From positions 1 through 10,328 of the forward strand of contig JAODBP010000346.1 in assembly GCA_025464025.1 (NCBI GenBank): a stretch of DNA of 10,328 nt, read 5' to 3'. Shown piece after piece: positions 1 to 6,107 of this stretch. Under the pieces are notes generated by a model. That model was not told the origin of the DNA. It worked only from the letters and a program-made list of their open reading frames with translations, and searched no databases. The translations under genes and the position numbers were made by a program. This DNA comes from Actinomycetes bacterium (GTDB taxonomy: Bacteria > Actinomycetota > Acidimicrobiia > Acidimicrobiales > CADCSY01). How positions within the stretch are numbered: the first letter of the stretch is position 1; every line of letters starts with the position of its first letter.

Positions 1-762
1 AAGGACTTCATCTGCCACAAGCTCGAGATCGCCAACGACGAGCGCAACCTCGACCTCGACTCCACCATCGAGACGCTGGCGGCGAACGACGACGTCGTCA
101 TCGGGCTGAAGGTGCGGGCCTGCTACACCGACGACCCCCACCACTCGCCGTTCGTCGAGGCGGCCAAGACCGCGGCCGGCGACAAGCCGGTGATGGTGCA
201 CCTCGGCCGCTTCCCCCACACGCCGACGATCCCGACGGCGGACCTGCTGAAGACGCTCCGCGGCGGCGACGTGATCACCCACGCCTTCCGGGGCGCGTCG
301 GGCGTGCTCGGCGCCGACGGCAAGGTCACGCCCGAGTTCCGCGACGCCGTCGACCGGGGCGTGCGGCTCGACGTCGGCCACTCCGGCACCGACTTCCGGG
401 CCGCCACCGCTCGCAAGATGTTCGACCAGGGCTTCCTGCCCCACACGATCTCGACCGACCTCAACGTGTTCAACGTCGACCACCCGGTGCTCTCGCTGCC
501 GGAGACGATGAGCAAGATCTGGGCCCTCGGCGTGTCGCTGGCCGAGGTGGTCGCCATGACCACGGTCAACCCGGCCGCCACCGTCGGCCGCTCGCACGAG
601 CTGGGCGCGCTGGAGGCCGGCCGGGTGGCCGACGTCAGCGTCCTGCGCATCGAGGAAGGCGACGAGATCGAGCTCTCCGACGGCTTCGAGCTCATCCCCG
701 CCGAGCGTCGCCTCGTCCCGGTGGGCTGCGTGCGAGCCGGGGAGTGGATCGCGGCGGCATGA
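1..762 (+). CDS. Metal-dependent amidohydrolase, dihydroorotase-like (5' partial)
   Basis: C-terminal 253 residues of an amidohydrolase-superfamily enzyme. The frame is open from base 1, so the start and the N-terminal HxH metal motif lie outside the window. Visible candidate metal ligands, in family order, are Lys37 (IGLKVR, the position of the carboxylated lysine), His67 (VMVHLG), His94 (ITHAF) and the catalytic Asp153 (STDLN). The tail NPAATVGRSHELGALEAGRVAD is the typical end of the barrel returning to the beta-sandwich domain. The closest recognised group is the 'dihydroorotase-like amidohydrolase/deacetylase' set, whose characterised members cleave N-acyl or ester bonds rather than dihydroorotate, so a deacylase or ring-amide hydrolase is likely and the substrate unknown. 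The stop overlaps the ATG of the FAD subunit gene (ATGA), tying it to the molybdenum hydroxylase operon. Family is confident; reaction is not. Confidence 0.88.
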   Translation, partial: KDFICHKLEIANDERNLDLDSTIETLAANDDVVIGLKVRACYTDDPHHSPFVEAAKTAAGDKPVMVHLGRFPHTPTIPTADLLKTLRGGDVITHAFRGASGVLGADGKVTPEFRDAVDRGVRLDVGHSGTDFRAATARKMFDQGFLPHTISTDLNVFNVDHPVLSLPETMSKIWALGVSLAEVVAMTTVNPAATVGRSHELGALEAGRVADVSVLRIEEGDEIELSDGFELIPAERRLVPVGCVRAGEWIAAA

Positions 763-1571
763 AGCCGCCGCCCTTCGAGCTCCTGCTCGCCACGTCGGTC
801 ACCGAGGCGGTGGGCGTGCTCGCCGCCGACGACGGGGCCAAGGTCCTCGCCGGTGGGCAGAGCCTGGTCCCGCTGCTCGCCCTCCGCCTGGCCCGGCCGA
901 CCGTGCTGGTCGACGTGAACGGCCTCGGTCTCGACGGCATCGACGTCGTCGGGGACGAGGTGGTGCTGGGCGCGCTCGTCCGGCACCGTCGGCTCGAGCG
1001 CGACGCCACGGTGCGCGCCGCGGCGCCGCTCCTGGCCCAGGCCGCCGCCCTCGTCGGGCACCCCGCCATCCGCCACCGGGGCACCCTCGGAGGCTCGCTC
1101 GCCCATGCCGACCCGGTTGCCGAGCTGCCCGCAGCGTTGCTGGCGCTGGGCGGGTCGGTTGTGGTCGAAGGTCCGGACGGTCGGCGGACCGTCCGGGCCG
1201 ACCACCTCTTCGAGGGCTTCCTGACCACGTCGATCTCGCCCGACGAGCTGCTCGTCGAGGTGCGGGTGCCAGCGGCCACGCCTTCGACCCGCACCGCCTT
1301 CTGCGAATGGGCACCTCGCTCGGGCGACTTCGCCGTGGCTGGCATCGCCCTCGTCGTCGACGACTCGTCGGTTCGGGCCGCGGCCTGCGGCATCGGCACG
1401 AGGCCGATCGACGTGACCGAGGCGTTCGAGCCGGTGCTGGGCTCGCCGCTCAGCGACGCCCTGGTCGACGAGGTCGTCGTCCGGGTCCGGGCCCTGTGCG
1501 CCGGCGACGAGGACAAGGCCCAGCTCGCCGGCATCCTCGCCGCCCGCGCCCTGCGGGAGGTCGCGGCATGA
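759..1571 (+). CDS. Molybdenum hydroxylase FAD-binding subunit (CoxM/CutM-like)
   Basis: 270-residue medium subunit of a xanthine dehydrogenase/CODH-like molybdenum hydroxylase. It carries the FAD that passes electrons from the 2Fe-2S subunit to the final acceptor. The two FAD pyrophosphate-binding signatures are intact: AGGQSLVPLL at 31-40 and TLGGSLAHADP at 109-119. The conserved RSGDFAVAG stretch is at 187-195 and a CO_deh_flav_C-type tail follows. Length fits the family (about 270-290). The ATG at 759 is preferred over an in-frame GTG at 744 because it gives the ATGA overlap with the amidohydrolase stop, and the family normally begins with a short MKPxxFE-like N terminus. The gene ends overlapping the 2Fe-2S subunit start in the same way. 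The substrate cannot be told from this subunit. Confidence 0.95.
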   Translation: MKPPPFELLLATSVTEAVGVLAADDGAKVLAGGQSLVPLLALRLARPTVLVDVNGLGLDGIDVVGDEVVLGALVRHRRLERDATVRAAAPLLAQAAALVGHPAIRHRGTLGGSLAHADPVAELPAALLALGGSVVVEGPDGRRTVRADHLFEGFLTTSISPDELLVEVRVPAATPSTRTAFCEWAPRSGDFAVAGIALVVDDSSVRAAACGIGTRPIDVTEAFEPVLGSPLSDALVDEVVVRVRALCAGDEDKAQLAGILAARALREVAA

Positions 1572-2050
1572 CTGCATCGATCGAGACAGGGCTGTCGGTG
1601 AACGGCAAGCCGTGCACGTTCGACGGCCCGGCCCGCACCACCCTGCTCGACGCCCTTCGGGCCACGGGGCTCACCGGCACCCACGCCGGCTGCGAGCACG
1701 GCGCCTGCGGGGCGTGCACCGTGCTGCTCGACGGCGAGACCGTGCGCTCGTGCCTCGTCTTCGCGGGCCAGTGCGGCGGGCGCGAGGTCACCACCATCGA
1801 GGGGCTCGGCTCGCCCGACGACCTGCACCCGGTGATGGACTCGTTCCGCCGGTGCCACGGGCTCCAGTGCGGCTTCTGCACGCCGGGCATGGTCCTGACC
1901 GCGGTCGAGCTGCTGGGCGAGAACCCGTCGCCGTCGGAGGCCGAGGTCCGGGAGGCGATGAGCGGCAACATCTGCCGCTGCACCGGCTACGCCGGCATCG
2001 TCGCCGCCGTCCTCGACGCCGCAGCCACGCCTCGAACGGCCAGCAAGTGA
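1568..2050 (+). CDS. Molybdenum hydroxylase 2Fe-2S subunit (CoxS/CutS-like)
   Basis: 160-residue small subunit with both iron-sulfur domains complete. The plant-type ferredoxin cluster is bound by Cys42, Cys47, Cys50 and Cys62 (GCEHGACGACTV). The all-helical second domain binds its cluster with Cys101, Cys104, Cys136 and Cys138 (QCGFCTPGM and NICRCTGY). It relays electrons from the molybdenum centre to the FAD subunit. Size and motif spacing match the family exactly. The ATG at 1568 overlaps the FAD-subunit stop, and the stop overlaps the GTG of the molybdopterin subunit. A longer open frame begins upstream at 1307 but lies wholly inside the FAD subunit gene and is not used. An extra Cys96 just before the second cluster is not a usual ligand. 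The N-terminal ten or so residues are not conserved. Confidence 0.96.
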   Translation: MTASIETGLSVNGKPCTFDGPARTTLLDALRATGLTGTHAGCEHGACGACTVLLDGETVRSCLVFAGQCGGREVTTIEGLGSPDDLHPVMDSFRRCHGLQCGFCTPGMVLTAVELLGENPSPSEAEVREAMSGNICRCTGYAGIVAAVLDAAATPRTASK

Positions 2051-4350
2051 TCGGCGACCGCCAGCTCCGCAAGGAGGACGCCCGGTTCCTCACCGGGCGG
2101 GGCCGCTACCTGGCCGACCACGACGTGCCCGGCCTGCTCCACGTGGCCATCGTCCGCAGCCCGTTCGCCCATGCCCGCCTCGATGGCATCGACGTGTCCG
2201 AGGCGAAGGCGGCACCGGGCGTCGTGGCCGTGGTGACCCAGGCCGACCTCGAGGCCGCCGGCGCCCAGCCCATGACCCACCGGCTGACGATGCCCGGCAT
2301 CCAGCCCCTGACGTGGGGCGTGCTGGCCACCGACGCCGTGCGCTTCGTCGGCGAGCCGATCGTCGCCGTCGTCGCCGCCAGCCGGGCCGAGGCCGAGGAT
2401 GCCTGCGAGCTGGTCGAGGTCGACTACAAGCCGCTCCCCGCCGTGGTCGACCCCCTCGCCGCCCTCGAGCCGGGCGCCCCGCTGCTCTACCCGGCGTGGG
2501 GGAGCAACGTCTTCTTCACCGCGGCCACGCCGGTGGAGCCGGCCGACGCCGCCATCGCCGCCGCCCCCCACCAGCTCACCGAGCGGGTCAGCCACCACCG
2601 GATCCAAGGCCTGCCGCTGGAGACGTCGGGCGCCCAGGCGTCGATCGACCCGCAGTCGGGCGGGCTCGTCGTGCTGTCGTCGAACCAGCAGCCCCACCAG
2701 CTCCGCACGGTCATCGCCGAGACGGTCGGCCTCCCCGAGTCGGCGGTGCGGGTCATCGCTCCCGACATGGGCGGGGGCTTCGGCAACAAGCAGCACTTCA
2801 CCCGGGAGGAGTGCCTCGTCGCCCTGCTCGCCCGGATCACCGAGCGGCCGGTGCGGTGGTCGCAGGACCGGGGCGAGGGGCTCACGTCCGCCGTCCACTC
2901 CCGGGCCCAGGAGCACGTCGTGACCTGCGGCTACGACGACACCGGCAAGGTGCTGGGCTACAAGGTCGAGGTCGTCGCCGACCTGGGGAACCCCGTCCTC
3001 TACTTCTCCGGCATCGGGCCGGCGCTCGTCACCATCGGGTGCCTGGCCGGCGGCTACGACTTCGGCCCGGTCGCCTTCGACCTGCGCTGCGTGGCCACCA
3101 CCACGTGCCCGGTCGGCGCCTACCGCGGCTTCGGGCAGCCCGAGGCCCACGTCACCTCCGAGCGGGTGCTCGACACCATCGCCGAGCGCCTCGGCCTCGA
3201 TCCGGTCGACGTGCGCCGCCGCAACTTCCTGCCCGACTCGCCCCGGCCGTACATCGCCGAGAGCGGGGCCCGCATCGACATCGGGTCGCTCGGCCCCCAC
3301 CTCGACCACCTGCTCGACGAGGTCGACTACGCCGGCTGGCGGAAGCGCCAGGCCGACGCCCGGACCGAGGGCCGCTACGTCGGCATCGGCCTGTCGACGC
3401 TGGTGCAGGGGACGGCGCCGACCCAGTACGGCGTGGCCGGGCGGTTCGGCTCGTGGGAGTCGGCGTCGGTGAGCGTCCTGCCCGATGGCACGGTCACCGT
3501 CTTCGTCGGCACCAAGTCGCAGGGCCAGGCCCACGAGACCGTGTTCGCCCAGGTCGTCGCCGACGCCATGGGGGTCCCGGTCGACCGGGTCACGGTCAAG
3601 GACGGCGACACCGCGGCGCTGCCGTACGGCATGGGCACGTGGGGCTCGCGCTCGGCGGTGATGGGCGGCGGTGCCGTGCTCACCGCGTCGACGCGCTTGC
3701 GGGAGAAGATGGACCTCATCGCCGTGCACATGGGCGGCGACCCGACGTTCGAGCAGATCGCCGAGGAGGTCTGGTGGCACGCCCACCGGCTGCCCCACCA
3801 CCTCGAGCCCGGGCTCACGTCGACCGCGGTCTACACGCCGGGCAACACCGCGCCCGTGCCGGACGCCAACGGGAAGATGAACTTCGAGGAGACCTACGGC
3901 GCCCACATGACGTGCGTGGTGGTCGAGGTCGACCCCGACACCGGCGACGTCGAGCTGCTCGACGCCGTGCTCATCTCCGACTGCGGCCGGGTCATCAACC
4001 CGATGGTCGTGGAGGGCCAGCACCAGGGGGGCTTCGTGCAGGGGCTGGGCAACGTGCTCCACGAGGAGATCCGCTACGACGAGGACGGCAACCCGCTGAC
4101 CGCCACGCTCGTCGACTACACGCCGCCGCTGGCGACCGACGTGATCGACGTGCGGATCCTGCACCGGGAGACGCCGTCGGAGAACGCCGGTGGCTTCCGC
4201 GGCATGGGCGAGGCCGGGATCATCGCCGCCCCGGCCGCCATCGCCGGCGCCGTGGCCGATGCCCTCCGACCGCTCGGCGTGGAGGTCTGGTCGACCCGGC
4301 TGCACGCCCACCACATCCGGGCGATGGTCAGAACGTCGCGGGGCTCGTGA
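2047..4350 (+). CDS. Molybdenum hydroxylase large subunit, molybdopterin-binding (CoxL/XdhB-like)
   Basis: 767-residue catalytic subunit that hydroxylates its substrate with water-derived oxygen at a Mo-molybdopterin cytosine dinucleotide centre. Landmarks are the N-terminal xanthine-dehydrogenase a/b hammerhead domain (about 10-125, RFLTGRGRYLAD), MGGGFGNK at 241-248, AYRGFGQPE at 358-366, SQGQAHET at 491-498, and the invariant catalytic glutamate Glu722 in GMGEAGI. The loop AYRGFGQPE lacks the Cys of true CO dehydrogenases (AYxCSFR), so this is not a form I CODH; it should act on an N-heterocycle, aldehyde or similar carbon. The stretch after TRLREKM (around 552-580) is about 20 residues shorter than in typical CoxL-like proteins. 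The GTG at 2047 (GTGA overlap with the upstream stop) is the natural start, since the frame continues upstream only inside the 2Fe-2S gene. The last 23 bp overlap the end of the opposite-strand regulator. Confidence 0.95.
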   Translation: MIGDRQLRKEDARFLTGRGRYLADHDVPGLLHVAIVRSPFAHARLDGIDVSEAKAAPGVVAVVTQADLEAAGAQPMTHRLTMPGIQPLTWGVLATDAVRFVGEPIVAVVAASRAEAEDACELVEVDYKPLPAVVDPLAALEPGAPLLYPAWGSNVFFTAATPVEPADAAIAAAPHQLTERVSHHRIQGLPLETSGAQASIDPQSGGLVVLSSNQQPHQLRTVIAETVGLPESAVRVIAPDMGGGFGNKQHFTREECLVALLARITERPVRWSQDRGEGLTSAVHSRAQEHVVTCGYDDTGKVLGYKVEVVADLGNPVLYFSGIGPALVTIGCLAGGYDFGPVAFDLRCVATTTCPVGAYRGFGQPEAHVTSERVLDTIAERLGLDPVDVRRRNFLPDSPRPYIAESGARIDIGSLGPHLDHLLDEVDYAGWRKRQADARTEGRYVGIGLSTLVQGTAPTQYGVAGRFGSWESASVSVLPDGTVTVFVGTKSQGQAHETVFAQVVADAMGVPVDRVTVKDGDTAALPYGMGTWGSRSAVMGGGAVLTASTRLREKMDLIAVHMGGDPTFEQIAEEVWWHAHRLPHHLEPGLTSTAVYTPGNTAPVPDANGKMNFEETYGAHMTCVVVEVDPDTGDVELLDAVLISDCGRVINPMVVEGQHQGGFVQGLGNVLHEEIRYDEDGNPLTATLVDYTPPLATDVIDVRILHRETPSENAGGFRGMGEAGIIAAPAAIAGAVADALRPLGVEVWSTRLHAHHIRAMVRTSRGS

Positions 4351-4933
4351 CCACGAGGAAGCGGGCCGCCTTCTTCCCGGGCACCCGCCACCGGTGCCAG
4401 AGGGTGCAGGGGTAGTGCAGGCTGTCGCCCGGGCCGACCAGGTAGACGTCGTCGCCGAGGGTGACCTCGAGCGTCCCCTCGAGCACGACGACGAGCTCCT
4501 CGCCCTCCTCGTGGGCCAGCCCGCCGGAGTCGGCGCCCGGCTCGGCCACGAACTCGGCCGGGCCGAGCTGGCGCGGGGCCGAGACCAGCCAGCGCGACCG
4601 GATGGCGCCGGTCGATCCCTCGCCGCCGCCGTGCTCGTAGACGTGGCCCTCGCCGGCCCGCACCAGCTCGACGGTGGGTGCGGCGCTGGCCGCCAGCAGC
4701 TCCTGCGCCGTCGAGCCGAGGGCGCGGGCGATGCGGTGGAGCGAGAGCAGGCTCGGCATGGCCCGGCCCCGCTCGACCTGGCTGAGGAACGGTTGCGACA
4801 CGCCGGCCGATGCGGCCAGCGCCGTCGCGGTCAGGCCGCGCTGCTTGCGGATCTCGCGGATGTTGGCGCCCAGGGCGGCGGCGAGGACGGCTTCCTCGTC
4901 GGGCTGCTCGGTGGCGACCATCACCGCAACCAT
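4328..4933 (-). CDS. XRE-family regulator with C-terminal cupin domain
   Basis: 201-residue, one-component transcription factor. Residues 22-80 form an XRE/Cro-type helix-turn-helix (LGANIREIRKQRGLT, then GVSQPFLSQVERG as turn and recognition helix). Residues 125-197 form a small cupin barrel with HEEGEELVVVLEG at 141-153 and PGDSLHYPCTLWHRW at 168-182; His141, Glu146 and His180 could bind metal or ligand. Such proteins usually control neighbouring transport and catabolic genes in response to a small molecule. It is divergent from the right-hand operon and convergent with the molybdenum hydroxylase operon, so either or both may be targets. The ATG at 4933 is chosen; a second in-frame ATG at 4921 is possible, and no strong ribosome site decides between them (a weak GGAAG lies about 11 bases before the first). 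An inverted repeat covers the start codon, which would fit autoregulation. Confidence 0.93.
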   Translation of the reverse strand: MVAVMVATEQPDEEAVLAAALGANIREIRKQRGLTATALAASAGVSQPFLSQVERGRAMPSLLSLHRIARALGSTAQELLAASAAPTVELVRAGEGHVYEHGGGEGSTGAIRSRWLVSAPRQLGPAEFVAEPGADSGGLAHEEGEELVVVLEGTLEVTLGDDVYLVGPGDSLHYPCTLWHRWRVPGKKAARFLVVTSPATF

Positions 4934-4940
4934 AGATGGT
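4929..4940. repeat. Inverted repeat ACCAT-AG-ATGGT over the regulator start codon
   Basis: Perfect 5-bp arms with a 2-base spacer. The left arm contains the regulator's ATG (as CAT on this strand), so a protein bound here could block its own translation start or transcription. It is short enough to arise by chance; its operator role is inferred from position and from related ATGG/CCAT motifs downstream. Confidence 0.4.
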
Positions 4941-4966
4941 GGTTCTTCCGAGAGGGAGCCGTAACC

Positions 4967-4976
4967 ACGGAACCGT
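4967..4976. repeat. Short inverted repeat ACGG-AA-CCGT in divergent promoter region
   Basis: Perfect 4-bp arms around an AA spacer, in the middle of the divergent gap. The sequence differs from the ATGG/CCAT motifs nearby. It could be a second operator or chance; only position supports it. Confidence 0.25.
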
Positions 4977-5003
4977 TCTCCTGCAACGCTCCCGAAACGC
5001 GAG

Positions 5004-5028
5004 ATGGCTTCCATGGGACTCGTTCCAT
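5004..5028. repeat. ATGG/CCAT inverted repeat plus direct repeat of TTCCAT: candidate operator
   Basis: ATGG-CTT-CCAT forms an inverted repeat at 5004-5014. TTCCAT occurs at 5009-5014 and again at 5023-5028, 14 bases apart. The half-site resembles the arms of the repeat over the regulator start codon. It ends about 25 bases before the lipoprotein ATG, where a repressor would cover the promoter or leader. Binding by the adjacent XRE-cupin regulator is an inference. Confidence 0.4.
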
Positions 5029-5043
5029 AAGTCACATCAATAC

Positions 5044-5048
5044 AGGAG
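5044..5048 (+). promoter_or_regulatory. Ribosome binding site (AGGAG) for the binding-protein gene
   Basis: AGGAG lies 5 bases before the ATG at 5054. It is the clearest Shine-Dalgarno site in the window and fixes the start of the first gene of the right-hand operon, whose downstream genes mostly rely on overlapping stop/start codons. Confidence 0.8.
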
Positions 5049-5053
5049 CCCCC

Positions 5054-6106
5054 ATGGACCTCGACCGCCGTTCCTTCCTCCGCTACGCCGGGCGCACCGG
5101 GGCCGGCCTCGCCGTCCTCGGGGCCAGCGGCGGCCTGCTGGCCGCTTGCGGCAGCGACGACGACGCCAAGGACGCCGCCGCCAACGGCGTCACCACGACG
5201 ACCGGGGCGAAGGCCGCCGCCCTCGGCGCAATGACGATGCAGCTCAACTGGATCTCCGACTTCGAGTTCGCCGGCAGCTACGTGGCCGACGACAAGGGCT
5301 ACTGGACCGACCTCGGCTTCGACTCGTCGAAGCTCCTCCCCGGTGGCGCCGCCGTGCAGGTCGAGCCGAAGATCGTGGCCGGCAACGCGCTGATCGGCTA
5401 CGCCCAGACGGCCAACGTGGTGGCGGCCAACGCCAAGGGTGCCGACCTCAAGGTCATCGGCGCCGGCATGCCCAAGAACCCGCTCTGCCTGCTGTCGCTC
5501 AAGGACAAGCCGATCACCACGCCGGCCGACATCAAGGGCGCCAAGATCGGCATCCCGGTCAACAGCGAGAACATCTGGGCCGCGTTCCTCGAGTACAACA
5601 AGATCGACCCGTCGAGCTACACGAAGGTGCCGGTGCAGTTCGACCCGTCGCCGCTCACCAACGGCGAGGTCGACGCGATCATGTCGTTCGCCACCAACCA
5701 GCCGATCACCGTCGAGCTGGCCGGCCACGAGACGGCGTTGCTCTTCCTGTCGGACTACGGCTTCGCCTACCCCGAGCAGCTCTACATCTGCCAGGCCAAG
5801 AGCCTCACGTCGAAGAAGGACGCCCTGGTGGCGGCCATGACCGGCGAGCGCAAGGGCTGGGACGACGTGTTCGCCGATCCCACCGTCGGCATCGACCTCA
5901 CCATGAACACCTACGGCAAGGACGCCGGGCTCGACGAGAAGCAGCAGACGCTCGGCCTCCAGAAGCTCCTCCCGCTGATGAAGGGCGACGGGGACCTCTT
6001 CGCCATGAGCGACGCCCTCGTCTCGTCCGCGGTCGAGTCGCTCAGCCGGCTGAAGCTCGACGTCGACGCCTCGCTGTTCACCAACGAGATCCTGGACGCC
6101 ATCTGA
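5054..6106 (+). CDS. NMT1/THI5-type ABC transporter substrate-binding lipoprotein
   Basis: 350-residue exported solute-binding protein. The N terminus has a twin-arginine-like RRSFLR at 5-10, a hydrophobic stretch, and the lipobox LAAC with lipidation site Cys32, followed by an acidic, Thr-rich linker. The periplasmic-binding fold begins at about 61 (MTMQLNWISDFEFAGSYVAD) with the THI5-like pattern of a W and an A/G-x-Y-V-A helix before DKGYW. Family members capture thiamine pyrimidine precursors, riboflavin, sulfonates or other small molecules and feed an ABC permease. No permease or ATPase gene is present in the window, so the rest of the transporter is elsewhere. It is first in the right-hand operon, preceded by a good ribosome site; the Rieske gene starts one base after its stop. 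The ligand is presumably the substrate of the oxygenases downstream (inference). Confidence 0.9.
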   Translation: MDLDRRSFLRYAGRTGAGLAVLGASGGLLAACGSDDDAKDAAANGVTTTTGAKAAALGAMTMQLNWISDFEFAGSYVADDKGYWTDLGFDSSKLLPGGAAVQVEPKIVAGNALIGYAQTANVVAANAKGADLKVIGAGMPKNPLCLLSLKDKPITTPADIKGAKIGIPVNSENIWAAFLEYNKIDPSSYTKVPVQFDPSPLTNGEVDAIMSFATNQPITVELAGHETALLFLSDYGFAYPEQLYICQAKSLTSKKDALVAAMTGERKGWDDVFADPTVGIDLTMNTYGKDAGLDEKQQTLGLQKLLPLMKGDGDLFAMSDALVSSAVESLSRLKLDVDASLFTNEILDAI

Positions 6107-6107
6107 C

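Larger units (their letters stand above)
4934..5053. promoter_or_regulatory. Divergent intergenic control region between regulator and lipoprotein operon
   Basis: This is the only intergenic stretch in the window. It must hold the promoters for the minus-strand regulator and for the plus-strand operon starting at 5054. It is visibly less GC-rich than the flanking genes and contains clustered ATGG/CCAT motifs in inverted and direct arrangement. No convincing -35/-10 pair could be chosen by eye, so promoter positions are not called. Regulatory function is inferred from the divergent layout. Confidence 0.7.

Noticed and set aside
123..1858. Minus-strand open frames opposite the amidohydrolase and FAD subunit
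   Set aside because: No domains, compositionally biased, and antisense to genes with complete motifs.
1612..2046. In-frame upstream extension of the Mo subunit
   Set aside because: It lies inside the 2Fe-2S subunit gene in another frame, is Arg/Pro/Ala-rich shadow sequence, and the GTG at 2047 gives the family N terminus.
1987..4314. Long open frame of about 775 codons on the minus strand opposite the Mo subunit
   Set aside because: It is exactly antisense to a gene with clear catalytic motifs, its translation is low-complexity and Gly/Val/Asp/Arg-rich without domains, and such frames are common in GC-rich coding DNA.
2047..4350. Carbon monoxide dehydrogenase (coxL) identity for the large subunit
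   Set aside because: Gene order matches, but the AYxCSFR loop with its catalytic cysteine is absent, so only the superfamily is assigned.
2313..4415. Second plus-strand open frame across the Mo subunit and beyond its stop
   Set aside because: It is an Arg-rich shadow frame with no recognisable motif, running into the antisense of the regulator.
4934..5053. Riboswitch (for example TPP) upstream of the THI5-like binding protein
   Set aside because: The gap is too short and lacks the conserved TPP core sequences or a convincing multi-stem fold; only short inverted repeats are visible.
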